A stretch of DNA of 64,000 nucleotides from Rostratula benghalensis (GCA_013399305.1 VXAI01000191.1:1013191-1077190), one strand, 5' to 3'; positions 12,701 through 26,629 are shown, numbered from the stretch's first letter. Numbers and translations are program-made. The notes: generated by a model from the sequence alone, not told the origin.

Positions 12701-14769
12701 TTTTGCAAACTTAGTATTTAATTCTTTCTCATGTTTTGTTAATAAACACGAGCCAGGAATAAGAGAAGAGAAACTTTTTACTATTCCACAAGCACACAGC
12801 CTCCTTGGTCTAGCAGAAACTACTTGCTCATTCTGAAATGCTTAGTATTGAGCATTGTCTTATGTCTGTCTCTCAGGTACATCATTTGGAGAACAAACAG
12901 ACCTAGCACTTATTCTGCTTCTCATCTGTGGTTTCTGGGTAGCTTTTAACACTGGTGAGTTTGGATGAAATTATAAGTGGGACCGAGTAACCTTTCATAG
13001 GTCCCTAACATTTATTTAAGCTTTTGGTGCCTAGTAAAATTTCCTCCTGAAAGAACTGTTTAAAGTCTCTTTACTGATGGTCAAGAGACCTGCTTGTCTT
13101 TAAAAGCTCACAGAGTAACTATTTGCTCAAGTTGAACTTTATAGGTTAATGAGTCATCCCATTGTAAGACTTCAAAGGCATCTCCAAAGACTTCCCTCCA
13201 TTCAAGTTTTCCTGTTGCCTGGTCTGGTTTCAGAAACAACTGAGATTTTTCCTTCCAAGTATCTCAAGTCTCACATCTCTTGTAGCTTTGGCAGAACGTA
13301 AGAGTGTTTGTTATTCCTGTGTGGTCAAGGAAAAAATTATGAACTTCTTCAAAGTCAATCATTCTCCTATAAATATCACAACATAATTTTTATTGTCACC
13401 AAAGCATTAATTTAAAACATGGTCACATATAAAATTAAAATTCAGCAAAAAAGCCCCCAAACAAATAGGTGATGTTTAGAGATCCCTTTCAATTGTCCAC
13501 AAAATAACTGTTACTACAACCATTTACTTCCCAGTATGTACTAAATCTTACTAATGTTGCTAATTTGTTTTGAACAGCAAAAAGCAATATCATGTTTATA
13601 CCTCATAGCCACCTTTACTCCGTTCTTTCTTTAAAAAAATAATTAAAAAAAAATACTATAAAAAAGAAAGTAGTAAGTAAATAAAATAATTTCAAACCAA
13701 GTCTAAGACACATCATTTGGGAACCTTTTATAAGAGACTTATGGACAAAGAGAATAAATAGGAAATGGGAATAAATAGGCAAATGGGATGAATCTCGCTC
13801 CAGAGCTACATCCTTTTCTCCATGTTCTGTAGGAAAGGCTTTATTATCCTAGAAAAATAATTATTAGGCAAAGTTATTAAGGGAGAGACTCCTTCTCAAC
13901 CACTCTAAAATCTCTAGGAGGTGTATTTTTTTCTTATAACATGAAATCCAGACCCAGCTTCTCTTATTTTCTTCTGTGGTATAAGGTGTATAAAATACTA
14001 CTTATTCTATATACTGTATCACATAAACAAAGTTGGCAGGTATTGTGGCAAAAGTGTAAAAAGTTTTATTCCTTTTTTTTCTTTTTTTTCTTTTTCAGGA
14101 AAGTGTTACAAAGATGAGCATGGGAAAGGATTTAGAACTTCAAACACTTGCATATGATTTGATGTTGCTGTCTTAAAACAAAAAAAAATACAAAAATTGA
14201 GATCTAGATACTAAAATTTTTAGTTTCATTCAACATTTACTTATAATAAAAATAGAGTATTTAAATGTCAAAATCAAGTCACTGGGTATGAAAATACAGG
14301 GAAGGAAAATTATTAGAATTATAAGCTGCAGGTTTAAACTCACAGTCACTAAACCCTGAAGACAGTTGAAGAAATGTTTGTCATGTCCCATTAATGAGAA
14401 GAACAGACATAGAAGAATATTTTCTTTAGTATCTTTGAATAATGTTTTTTACTAATTATACTCTTCTAAAATTTGCATATGAAGCTGATACTTCGCTCTG
14501 AGAGCTTGCCAATATTTGGATTAGCCCCTGCCACTTTTCAGCAAAATCATCAAATGCAAAATATAATCAGTGGCAGAGGTCTTCCTTCTGATGTGTGCTG
14601 GATTTATTTAGGCATATCATTTGCTCTATCTATTTAATAGCACTTAGAAGGAAAAGGATAGCTGTTGCTATTTCGCCAGACTTTCAGTTTCTTCATGTTG
14701 TTGATCTCTTTTAAATCTGAAGATTCTCATCTCTTTTTACTATTTTATAATTTAGAATAATGTATATTG
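9741..14769. other. unique AT-rich non-coding stretch
   Basis: Five kilobases with no recognised gene or transposon. It contains an A/G-rich tract (10843-10878), a T16 run (12423-12438) and a polypyrimidine tract ending in CAG (14072-14099) that has the form of a strong splice acceptor but opens only a 25-codon frame. Open frames here (for example 11652-11909 plus, 11802-12053 minus) overlap T-rich runs and have no recognised domain. Confidence 0.5.
14072..14099 (+). other. polypyrimidine tract with splice-acceptor form
   Basis: Long run of T and C ending in TTTTTCAG directly before GGAAAGTG or GAAAGTG. It has the form of a vertebrate 3' splice site. The frame beginning GAA AGT GTT ACA AAG stays open for 25 codons only and has no recognisable product. 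Such tracts arise by chance in T-rich DNA, so this is a note and not an exon call. Confidence 0.25.
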
Positions 14770-15312
14770 GACCATGAGGCAGGGATTGGGGCAGAAAATT
14801 CCCTCCCACTTTAAGAGATCAGGCTGGTGACTACCTGAGGAACCTGCACATGGCAGTCAGGTGAAGTCCCCAGTGACTAGAAAAAGGGAAACATCACACT
14901 CATTTTTAACAAGGGTAGAAAGGAGGACCCTGGGAACTACCAGCTTGTGGGCCTTGCCTCTGTGCCTGAGAAGATCATGGAATAGATCCTCCTAAAAACT
15001 GTGCTAAGGCAGATGGAGAAAAGAGAGACAATCAGTATAGCTTCACCAACGGCAAGCCCTGCCTGACCAAGCTCATGGTCCTCTGTTATGGAGTGACTAC
15101 ATCAGTTGACAAGAGAAAAGCTATGGATGTTGTCTATCAGTCCCCTCTCTAAGGCCGTTGACACAGTCCCCCACAACATTCTTCTCTCTAATTGGAAAGA
15201 GAAGGATTTGATGGGTGGATTGTTCACTGGATAAGGAATTGATAGGATGGTTGTATCCAGAGGTAATAGTCAAGAGCTCAATGTCCAGATGGAGACCAGT
15301 GACAAATGGTGT
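14770..15312 (+). mobile_element. CR1 LINE fragment, reverse transcriptase N-terminal part
   Basis: Plus-strand CR1. Bases from about 14890 read LIFNKGRKEDPGNYQLVGL and then ASVPEKIME, matching the CR1 blocks PIFKKGRKEDPGNYRPVSL and TSVPGKIMEQ. Further on, the SKAVDTVPHNIL-like block is broken by frameshifts (near 15150-15185), and the piece ends in WRPVTNGV near 15310, matching SWRPVTSGVPQ. It stops exactly where the minus-strand CR1 tail begins, so it was either interrupted by that insertion or lost its remainder. Confidence 0.87.
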
Positions 15313-15787
15313 CACAGAATCACAGAATATCAGGGACTGGAATGGACCTTGAAAGATCATCTAGTCCAATCCCCCTGCCAGAGCAGGAACACCTAGATCA
15401 GGTCACAGAGGAACGTGTCCAGGCGGGTTTTGAATATCTCCAGAGAGGAAGACTCCACAATCTCCCAGGTCAGCTTGTTCCAGCGTTCTGTTACCCTCAC
15501 CGTGGAGAAGTTTTTCCTCATATTTCAGTGGAACCTCCTATGTTCCATCTTGCGTTCCATCTTGCACCCATTGCCCCTTGTCTTATCACCGGATGTTACT
15601 GAGAAGAGCCTGGCTCCATCCTCCCGACACTCACCCCTTTACATATTTAAAAACATTAATGAGGTCACCCCTCAGTCTCCTCTTCTCCAAGCTAAAGAGA
15701 CCCAGCTCCTTCAGCCTTTCCTTGTATGGGAGATGCTCCACTCCATTCATCATCTTTGTGGCTCTGCCCTGGACTCTCTCAAGCAGT
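15312..15787 (-). mobile_element. CR1 LINE 3' end, inverted against the preceding CR1
   Basis: Minus-strand CR1 with a recognisable tail: CACAGAATCACAGAATATCA at 15313-15332, then CTTGAAAGATCATCTAGTCC, the 'AGGTCAGCTTGTTCCAGCGT' block, and rightward the blocks for the [15 protein letters not shown] and ERVQRRAT-type residues in reverse. It ends after CTGGACTCTCTCAAGCAG. The sequence just after (15792-15806, CCTATGATTCCAT) resembles a plus-strand CR1 tail. That would fit insertion of this element into the older plus-strand CR1 at 14770-15312, followed by deletion. Frameshifts are present. Confidence 0.9.
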
Positions 15788-17318
15788 GCTATCCTATGAT
15801 TCCATAATAATATCTTTTTTTATATCTGGTTTTACACCACTTGTAAATCTTAAGGTTGCAAAAATATTGGCAATATTCCATGAACATCTTTCTCAAATTT
15901 ATAGACTTCTTGAAATGAGGTTTTAAAATCTTCATTTTGAGACCAGTGTATACATTTTTTTAAAAATAAAGCTTACTCATTTTCTTTCTACGTTAGATTT
16001 TGCATTAGATATATTTAAATTATGGTAAGATTTTACATATTTCAAGATAGGTAAATGTGGTACAAAAAAGAAAAAATAGTTTGACTGAAAACTGTGTTTT
16101 TATTGAAGAATTAATTTTATAAATTAGATATTCAACTTCAATAAATTCAACCTTTATTAAATTTCCATTTTATAAAAAATATTTCAAAATTTGCTACCAA
16201 TTTTCCTTCTTTTTTTTTTTTTTTTAAAGGAGAAAATAAAGGTAAGAAAAGAGAGATAAAATGGAATTGGGAAAAGAAAAATCCAAGAGAGATCCTCCTG
16301 AAACACAACACAAACACATTTGTTACTTTTGTTTCAGTTTTAAAGCTGGTATATGAAAATTAAAATTTAACTTATATTTTCAAAATTATTTTTGTAGTAA
16401 TGAATTTTTCAAAGGAAAATAGAAGGAGATTCCAGCATTGACTTTCTATATCTTCTTTTACCTTTGTCTTCCTTCCTAGGAGGACCTTATCGGCTTAAAA
16501 TCCTTTCTGCTGCAGGTTTAAACCTCTTCAGAAAAAAAATGGCTTCTGAAGAAAAAAAATTTAAAAAGTATTAGCAGTTTTACATCTGCATTTATGTTTC
16601 CTTGCAATATCTTTCTAAGGAGAAAATGTTGATACTGATGTGTTCTCCTTGAATATATCAATGAGAAATTTTTGCAAATTTTAAATACAGGCACCGTTCC
16701 ACAGTCATCTCACACAGTTCATTTCTTTCCATTTATTTGATACAGTGTTAGTCACAAGTAAGCTAACAAATGAGCAAGAAGCCCTACATGCTCTGTAACT
16801 TCTCACCCAGTCATTAAGCACATTTTGGAAAAGGCATTGATAAAGTTCAGACTAGAAATGAAATGCCCCGAGAGATCAATGATTCTCTCAGGCATACCCT
16901 TTCTAACGTCATCATCACAACAGATCACTGTGACCTTTTTTCAGCCACCAAAACCCAATTTACCATAAATAAATCTCTTCTCCACCTTTTCATTGTTCTC
17001 CTTCCAGAGATCATGAGCTTATGGCTGCTGAAGTTCTATCCATCATTTCAGATGCTCTTTAAAACAGACTGGGTATTTTGCATCCTAGTCACTCCATAAA
17101 CTGTTATGGTAAATATTTAAATGTATACAGTACTTGTTTATATAAGACATAATGACTTTAAATTGAGCTGATTAGATATGCCTGACTGAAGGTACGTTAA
17201 TAATTTACTTTTCATCAATTTGTTCCAGTGCCTAGAGGGCTTTGAGGATGTTAAAAAAATATCCTGAAATGTTAAATAGGAAAACAACTCAATTTATCTG
17301 AACAAGGTATGTTAATTC

Positions 17319-17348
17319 AAAATAAAAATAAAATAAAATAAATAAAAT
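17319..17348. repeat. (AAAAT)n microsatellite
   Basis: Irregular AAAAT/AAAT units over about 30 bp. Confidence 0.85.
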
Positions 17349-20300
17349 CATAGTAGATTCATTTAGACACAGATTCAAACAGCAAAGAATCAAATCGTTT
17401 GAGATCAGGCCTCCAGGTGAATTGTAGGTGAACTTCTGAAGAAAGAGGTATAAGTGGGTATTATCTTTTTATATAATACTCAGAGTTGGGTTTGGGTTTG
17501 ACCTAGTAATTTTGACCCAAGGCTTTTCTGTGTTCTGGTGATCTTGACATATACTAAAGGAGTAAGGCAAAGAGTTTCTCTAACATTACTTGAAAAGAAA
17601 AGTGATTAATTTTCATTTCAATTAAAGATTTTCCATCCTGCATTATGTATTTCTGATCTCATTAATTTTGCCATTCTGAATAAGCCACACGGTAAACTTT
17701 GAAATATATTTTTAGACAGAATCCCTTCATGTTACTATCAATTGGGACTAAAAATTTAAAATACAAGATCACGTACTTCCTTACAAAAATTCTTTTCTAC
17801 TTAGAGATACCAATCTTCTGTACCAAACTATGCATCTGAAAAGAAGGTGCTCTCAGAGACTGCTGATCGAAGTCTAATTTTCCAATAAGCATAAAAGGAC
17901 ACCATAAGATATTTGAATAGTGATATAATTGGTTTTTTTCCTTGCCAAGTCTTGTTGGGTTTAGCTGCCCGTGAAGCCACCTGAAAACATGATTCAGCAG
18001 CCCATCCACAACTGTGTCATGTCACTTTGCATCACATAGCTCACCTGGGTTTCCAGCTGATTTCTCACAAGTCCTGTGTCATATAGGCCTGCCCCACCCA
18101 GATAGCTCTCACATCCTAGGGCTTTTCACGTGGCGTTACAGATGGGTGTGCGTACAACTAGGAAAAGACATCAGCATTCACAAGTGGTCAGTCAATGGTC
18201 AATACAGCTAATGGGGTCAGCAAGTATTTAAGCCAACCAGCTGCAAGAGGCTCAATTTAACTGCTGTAACGTGTTCACCTCCCTGAGGCTGGATGTGCAG
18301 AGTGCTGCAGAGCCCCTGGGACAGTGAGTGGGTTAGGAGATATCTCTCCTCAGCAAGGTGGACTCTGATATCCTCCATCTTCTATCCAAAAGCAGTAAGG
18401 AGATTTATTATCCCTCCTCTCAGTGCTCCCTTTTTAGCCACTGGAGGAGTACCTAAGACTAAAGTACATTTAAGACCAGTTGCCTTGTCACACACAAGGT
18501 TTATGTCTGTGTATTGCTGATCAGACACTGCACAAAGCTGGTTCCTTGGCTACGAATAATTGCTGAAGAAACTGGACACTGAGGCAAGAGGTTGTTTGGA
18601 AAACTTTCTTGTTCTTGTTAGCTTACACCTAACCTGTTCATTATGGGACACTTCTCATCCCCAGGGTTATAACATAAAAGTAGAGTCTTCATAGAGTTTT
18701 CATTATTAACTTCAGTGGCCCTTGGAATATCTCTGTTTTGTTTTTTTTTTAAATAATTATTTTTTCAAAGTGTTTCCCTAAAATATATTAAAAGAGTGAG
18801 CTCTCCCAATGTCCACTGAGGGATTTAGTTTTGCTGTCATGACATAGACTGACAAGATACACAACACACCAGAGTATAAAGCATTATGCACAGCATGCTT
18901 TGCATCACTGAAATTTGTCCCTTCCTTTCTACTCCATTGTTCACTGTTCCCTAGAGAGGCAAAAATTTAGCTCTTCAACCAAAAACCATGGAAAGTTGAT
19001 CTTAATGGCAATGATAATATGCTTAGTTTTACAGTAAAAAGCAATTGCTTCAGAATTATTTTCAGGGATTTTTTTCAAAGGCTTTTAGTCAGAATTTAGT
19101 GTTTTTTCAACATAGGAAATATTTATTTTTTCTTCCATTATACTTTTCCTTTTCGTTTCATGGTAGAGTACTATTTTCAGAAATTGTGTACTTTACGCCA
19201 ATTTTCCCAAAATGGAAAAACAAACAAACAAAAAAAACCCACAGAAAATTGGACTTTCCTTACAAACCCAAAATTTATTGGTTCAGGACCAGGGAGGTAG
19301 CTATTAATATTGCAAAATATAAATGACTGTGCTCTAGAAAGCCAAGTTTTGGTGCAGCTATTGACCTCTGCAGGGTTATACCACGTGAAACTGCATCAGC
19401 ATTATTAAAGCAACATGAAGCAACAAAAATATCTGGTTGTCTATATGATGATGCTTTGCAGAAGATGGTAATAACTGTGGGTGTGGTCTCTGTTGGATTT
19501 AGATCTTTCGCTCCATGAAGCGTGCTGACAAGTGTCTAAATATTTCTACAGCGACACTACAGAGCCCAGCAGGATTCACAAACTTCAATACAGGGTGATG
19601 TAGTGTTTTTAGCAGACAGAATGAAAATTCAACATGACTGTGGGCAGCTCTAAGTTATGCAATCTTCACTTTATCCTAGAAGTTCCTAGAGGAATTTCTC
19701 TTTTGTTTAATATCAAACTTTTTCCCTTGACTTCACTCACTGTAGTCACAAGTAATCATGTCAACATTAAAGTACAGATGCCCAAACTACCTTTTGTATT
19801 CATCCATAGTAGCCAAGGATTAACAAAGTGGTATAAATAAAATAAACTAATAAGACTGCCCAGTATTTCTAATAAATCAAGCCTTTTGTGGGTTATTATT
19901 CAAAAAATGGCATGAGAACAATCTGTTTAACCTACATTATCTTTCATATGCTTCAAAACCCTATTTTGCCTGTACTGGTAAAAGGCAAAGAAAATTTTAA
20001 TGTATTTCAAAGTGCCATTTTAGGCTACAGCTGATCAGAAAGCAGCACTACTGTTCCAGTACATATCCAATAGAAATAAAAATTTATGAAGTTTCACCAA
20101 AACGTAATTCCAGCTCTTCTGAGTAAATGTAGTCCCAGGTCTCTGCACCTTCTCCATGAAGTTGAAATTCTTGGTAGTTTCACCACATAGCCACTTGGAA
20201 TCACAGGCTGTATAGCTGTAGGTAAAACAAAGACTAAAAGAGCTGGTGTAGCTTGTATGGCTGCCCCAACCTGTGACACTATCACAAGCAAATTTGTTGT

Positions 20301-20731
20301 CGTGTGCAATGTGTCATTGCTGTGCTGCTTCAATGTCATGGAGCTGCTTAGGATCATGAACCTGGGGTTTTTTTGCAGTAATTTCTTTCTCGTGGTTCAT
20401 TTTGCTAGTAGGAATAATATATCACTTCATAAATTATACATTTATTTACCTGGATTTTCTACTTATTTCTAAATAATATTTTTAAGTCAGTCATCTATTA
20501 CTTTTGCTTATTTGATTAATTTATCATAAGTAGTGGAAGACGGTCAGCTTATTCATAGTTTGTGTTTTATCTCTTTTATTTTATCTCAATTGTAATTTCT
20601 GCCTGTAAGTTTATTTTGTGTGTGTATTCTCATTAATATTCAAAAAGGTTGCTCACTGCAGGCAAGGTTTAAAACCTGTATAATTGCAGTTTTTCCTCAC
20701 AGTATTGTACAGAACAAACAGAATTCCAGAC

Positions 20732-20752
20732 AAAAAAAAAAAAAAAAAAAAA
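20732..20752. repeat. A21 homopolymer
   Basis: Twenty-one A. No AATAAA within the 30 bases before it, so a retrocopy tail is not supported. Confidence 0.95.
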
Positions 20753-23700
20753 GCAGACTGTGATATATTGGCACCAGTTATCAATGTTAAATTCCTTTTA
20801 TTCCTGAAATGAAGGAAATGTAAATCAGACATAAGGCACTGTGCTAGCAAATGTTGCCCATCTCCAAGTCTTCATAACTCAGCACTGTGTGAGAGCATCA
20901 AAAAGTGGCTGCTGCATACCAAAAGGATGGGGAGGTCCTCACGCCCCTATGCTATTAGCATATTCTGCATTGCAGAGCCTTATTTTGGACTCTGATTTAA
21001 TTAAAAAAAAATATGCAAAGTTCTGGAGAACAGCTGCTGGAAGCATAAACCCTTTCCCACCCATCAGTTTTGATCCACTTCTGCACGCAACCTCTGATGG
21101 AGCTGCAGTGCAATCATTAAGCCACAGAGTCCCTGGTTTGTAATTCTTCTTCCAGCGTCAATGTTTTCCTGGCTTGGCTTTCTGCTGACTCCAATCCATA
21201 AGAAGCTGAGTGAAATCCCATTTCCCCAACCCCCTGCACTTTCCACACTCTGATTGATGGATGAGACATTTTGCCAGGAAGCAGAGAACATGGGCTGGGT
21301 CTTCTCAAGCTGGGAATACAGACATAGTCTCTTGTCTTTGTGTTGTGGTGACACCATCACTCTCTCTAGTGTGGCTTTTTTCACATTCAGTGTTGTTTGG
21401 CAGTTCCTTACACAATCTTTGATATTTTCAAACTGCTCTTCTGAGACATTATCTCTTTCTGTGCCCTGTATGTGAAGAATGGGCAGCTATGTGACGTGTA
21501 GGTATGAAATCCACAGTGGTAACAAAAACCTGGACTAATCTACCCAGTGTTACACTCTTGTATGAGAAAACTCAATTAGCACCCTAAATTAGGATTATCC
21601 TATACTTATGCTGCAGTCAGAGAAGCAGGCTGGAAATATCTAGAGGGCAGCTGAAATGTTTCCCTGTTTCCCTCTGAGTTTAGGGGTAATGTATCAGAAA
21701 ATATTTTACTTATTTATGTACTATTTTTAAAAGTGTAAAGTTAGAACTAGGCCCTGATGCTTGGAAATTAATCATTGACTGTAATTTTAAGGACCTTAAT
21801 CATTGGCTTCTGAAGCATACTACTTTCAAACAATACAGCTTGTTTCTCTTACACATTTTCTTAAAATATTAGCAAGCTGAAGAGAATGTCACACCGTTCT
21901 GCAATGTCCTGAAGCCATTTTTCCTCCTTGCTGCTCCCTGCTGTGACTCCAGATCCCAGTGTCTTTATAGATTGATACAGTACTTTAATAATCAGAGCTG
22001 CATGTAGCTCTTTCCACATTGAAAAGGTAAAAGTGAATGTGTCCACCATAAGAATGTGTCTGCCATCATTCAGTGCTCTTGAAAACTTGGCCAAGTGAGC
22101 ATGTTTGATCTCATCAGCAACCTGGAGAATCAAAGACAGTTTGAATGAAAGATTATTCATTGGCTCATCTGGCTCCTGATTTGCTTCACTGAAGGCAAAA
22201 TACTATGTATCACATTATTTTAGAGCATAAACAGTACTCAAAACATTGAATTTTCATTATGCTTAGTTGTTGCTGTTTTTCCTGGAGACAGTGTTTCTGT
22301 ATCGGGTTTCTGTACTTTTTTGGACAATGAATCATACTTAGTCACTCTGGAGCCCAACAGATGCTCAAATGTAGCCATGAGATTTCAACATTCACTCATC
22401 CACTCATGGTATATTTGTAACTGAATATTTAATCTGAAAGGATAAATGCTGCAACTGAGGCATTACCAGATTCCCTTGCTCCTTGATCTAGCTCCTTCCA
22501 CACATTAAATGTGCATAATGAGTCTTCAGGTTAGGTTCAGATGTCAATTTTTATAATGATTTCAGGATCAGACAATGTCATGTGAATAATAAGCATTTTC
22601 ATGTCTCAATGGCTGATAAAGAATTTCACAGTTTCATAGTGGAAAAGGGATGGAACCTGCCTCTCTTGCTTCAGAAATCATAAAGGTCTCCACCTTTCAA
22701 AAATCAAAGCCTAATATTTATTGAACATTTTCCACTGTAGCAAAATAATATTATGATGGAATTATAGGGTCCTTCAGGGATGCATGTATATTTCTGAATC
22801 TTGATTGAAAGCAGGTTAGCTGATGGATTGGCCTTCTGCTGATTTTATTTGGCCATCATGGCAGTGTCTCCCCACAGCAACCTACCTCACTGACCAGCTT
22901 AACTGTCCTTTGGGAATGAAGCAGAGTGCAGGAAGTCACCTCAAACGTTCAACTCTCCAGGCTGCCTGCCTTTTCAAGTATCTGAAAGTTGGGAAGCTGG
23001 CAGATAAATTCAGGCTCAATTCAGGCTCAATGACATTTTCAGAACTGGAATTCTCTTTATGTCATATTCTGCACACACACCACACCCAAACACAATTCTT
23101 TTCCCACTTAATTTGACCTTTTGTCCCAATTTGCAGGACACAGGTCAGTAAAAATAAAATCCAATTATTCTGAAGAATAAAAATTCTATATTCCAGCAAT
23201 CTCTGACAATCATTGCTAAAGAATAACAATATATTAAATGACAATACTGCAGTGTTCTTGTCAAGGATAAAGTAAACACTTACAAAAATCCTTATTTCTT
23301 AAACAGTTCTCAAAAAAAATTCTCTCCACTACTGGGCAGTCATGTGTATTCGAAAATTTCTTAGCCATTGTAACTCCAACTTTGTCATTTACAGCTTTGG
23401 ATTTATATAACCTTGACACTTAATGAAATATTTTATGGAGTTCATAACTAATATCAAAAGGAGGGAAAAAAACCCCAACATATGCTATATAACATCCTGT
23501 GCATGTGGAGTCTCTGTAAACATTCATAGCTTGCCTGAAAATAGCTAAGGTCCCATACATTAAAAATTATATTTGGATAAGATGGTCATTCTTTTAGATT
23601 TCTAATATCAGTTACTGTAAGAATATTTAAAAACTTACATAAAAAATAATAAAGGCTACGGGAAATAAACACCAGGGGAAAATATTGAAGTGAGGACTCT

Positions 23701-26282
23701 GTCCTTATGTAGCATTATTTGTGCATGGAAAGCATTTCAAGATGTTCAACCCTTTCTCTTATCTACCATAAATTCAGTTTCAAAGCAAGTTGAAATACCT
23801 AGTTGAAGATACAGTGAAAGATTCCTTCTGCTCACTGTAACTTCCATCCTTATCTAGCCTGAAGTCATGACATACTTTTTAGAATATACTTTGATGGTAA
23901 TACAGATTGTCTTAATAGGTCAACACAAATAGACATGCAGAAAGAATTTAGAAAACTACTTCTAGTAAAATTAATCAGTTTGAGAAAGTTAACAGTTTAA
24001 CTCTTGACAAAAGAACACTGATCAAAGAGCACCATGAAATCAGTCAGTTGTTTCTAAAAGGTAGCACAGACATGGATATTAAATAAAATAACATCAGACG
24101 GGAAATCACGTTAACATCAAAGATGTCATCTGAAACTAAAAGAGCAATGACAATAGAAATAATAACATCACAAATATGTTATAAGGAACTGCAGTCATGT
24201 AGTCAAGGTTGATAATAGCTCTTCACTTCTGTAGTGCCTTTCATCCAAGGATCTTAAGTTATTTAAAAAAACCCCATGTTGTTCTACCTAGTTTGTAGAT
24301 GAAAGTGTGATTCAAGTTAGGAGCTGAATATCTTGCATCTTGGATAAAGACAAGATAAAGATAAAACTGAAAGGGTTAGTTTTACTGCATCCAACTTTAA
24401 CTGTAAAAATAGGCCTCTACTTTAAGTCGTCCAGGCACTTTCAAGAGTGGGCGTAGGCAAATAGAAATGAGATTATTCATTTTACTTGTCTGAAAAAACT
24501 AATTTAAGATGTATTTACAATATCTGACAAATGGCACCTTCAAAATGTTTTTTTACTGCATGTGAAGAAGTTGAGGTCCTTACTCTGGATGCTGATGTCT
24601 ATATTGCAGAATTGTCAGAGTCCAAGGATATCAACCTCAGGTGCAAGAAGGCATCTAATCAGCTCAGATATGAATCTTTTTTAGGTTGGGGGTAGCACAA
24701 CTACACACACAAGGGCAGGAAAATTCTGAGAGACCTACACTCCTTCCTGTATCTGTCTGGTTTAAGAATTTTATATGGTAAAGCAGTGCAGAGGGAAGAA
24801 TAAAAGTCCACAGTTTCGTGCTGTTTAATATTAAACATGGGGAAGATTTAAGAAAAGAATATACAACTATTATCTGAGAAAGAGCAAAATGAAAATGGAA
24901 CCTTTTGTATTACTGGTCAATATTTTGACCTATCTGCTTACTTAACAATCTTGCTGAGATATTGAAGAGTTAAAAGAGAGTAGCTGTTAGAAGTGTTTTG
25001 GATTTTTCATTTCCACCAAGAGGAAAATAAAAATTAGTATATATTTTATCTCAGGCTGCTTTGTGAAAATCAGATAATCTCAAATACAAATTGTTTCCAA
25101 ATAACTTTCACTCATACCACATGATATCACCTATCACTTCCAGGCACCAAGGGGGTTTTTGTGCATCCCCCAATCCTGTTTTTGGGGTTTTGTTTTCATT
25201 TTTTGTTTGGTTTTTTGGGGGGTTTTTTTCAGATTTTTGAAATACAGGACCGTGAGGGTTATGTTTTAGTCTCTCATCTTCTTTTTCTACTGTGACATGT
25301 TCAAGTGCTATAATGAGGCGCATGTTCCATTGTTTTATTTTCTTTTTAAGATAGTCTGTCATAATTGCCCCTTTGCAAACTCCCTGGATATTTACCTCTC
25401 TAGTTTCTCCTTTCCACTCTTCTACCTTATCTTAGTGCTACAAAGCAAAAACCCCTGGCATGGTCAGACTTGCACAATCTCACGATTTGAAGAGTTACAC
25501 TAACATAATTTTCCCTACTTTCATTCAGGCCCACTCTGCAAATTTAACCTTCTTACCAAAATACTGTCTCTTTCATAAGCTGTTGACTTAAATATCAGAA
25601 CTGTGAACAAGACCCACTACCTTAAGTTTTAAGATTGACATTTTCCTCCATGAGTAAAACATGAGAAAATAAATGTAACTAAAATAAGTTCATTCTAAGT
25701 GAAAAAAAAAAAAAGAAAAAAAGAAAGACTAGTTTTCATGATACAAAAAGGATACTTTTATATTTCAATAGGAAAGGAAGAAATACAGTTCTATGGAGTA
25801 GAGGACAGTTCTTTATACAACCAAAAGATAAATAAACTGGTTAAATGTCATGAAGATGTATAAAATGACTGTCATTAAAAAAGGGCTTTTTAGGCTAAGA
25901 CAACATTTTGTCCAAACGTATCCTGGGGCTTCCAGAGGCAGCGCACACCAGCTTCACTCTTTCCAAAACATTCTCTTTCTTTTCTCTTTCTTCCTTGTCA
26001 GCAGCTGCTGGATTTATGTGTATTTCAGAATACTCATTGGCTATTTTCTCATTGTCCATGAGAGGGAATTTGTGCAAGATATTAAGAAAATTAATGAACA
26101 TTGTCAATACTGTAGATTTTCTTGCCATAATGCTCCTCTGAAAGATCAAACTGAATACACAGTGTTTGAATAATTTTAAGTATTTCTTTAATAGGAGGCG
26201 TATACAAGAACACGATTTATATAACTAGTTAAATGATCAGGGAGGAAAAGATTCTGGTTGTTTTGTTGGGGCTTTTTTCTTT

Positions 26283-26302
26283 TAAATTTCTGCAGAAATT
26301 TA
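26283..26302. repeat. 20-bp perfect palindrome
   Basis: TAAATTTCTGCAGAAATTTA is its own reverse complement. The core TTCTGCAGAA has the TTC-N4-GAA form bound by STAT-type factors, but that use is only a possibility. Confidence 0.9.
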
Positions 26303-26392
26303 TTAGAAAACCTGGAAAGAGGGTGAGAGCAAGTACAGTATTCCTCTACAAGATGCAGAAATTTAGGTCTGAAGCACCCATTAGGTAATACC

Positions 26393-26410
26393 AAAAAAAA
26401 AAAAAAAAAA
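26393..26410. repeat. A18 homopolymer
   Basis: Eighteen A with no polyadenylation signal just before it. Confidence 0.95.
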
Positions 26411-26629
26411 GAGATCTTGAATTAAAAAGGTTTCATTTAAAAATCTCAGGGATATTGTATAATCACAAATATATAAATTAGATATTAAGAAATTCTGTTA
26501 CAGTCCTCCGGAAGTCTGTTACCATACCCTGGCACACAAATATCCCACATTTGAGATTAACCTGTATTTCCAAAGAACAGAAATATAGATCATCTTCATA
26601 CCTTTATATTTACATAGGATCATGGCATT

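Larger units (their letters stand above)
15808..26629. other. long transposon-poor non-coding stretch
   Basis: About 10.8 kb where I recognise no CR1 or LTR. It holds simple repeats (17319-17348, 20732-20752, 26393-26410), a 20-bp perfect palindrome (26283-26302) and several open frames of 80-109 codons without named domains (for example 21861-22188 minus, 20094-20357 minus, 25850-26173 plus). None has enough support to be called a gene. Confidence 0.5.

Noticed and set aside
20094..20357. 87-codon hydrophobic minus-strand frame
   Set aside because: Another frame on the same strand is also open over most of it, so neither shows selection. No domain is recognised.
25850..26173. Overlapping open frames on both strands (107 and 84 codons)
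   Set aside because: Mutually antisense frames with no recognisable domain. The minus-strand one begins with TTG in a splice-like CTTTCAG context, which is too little for an exon call.
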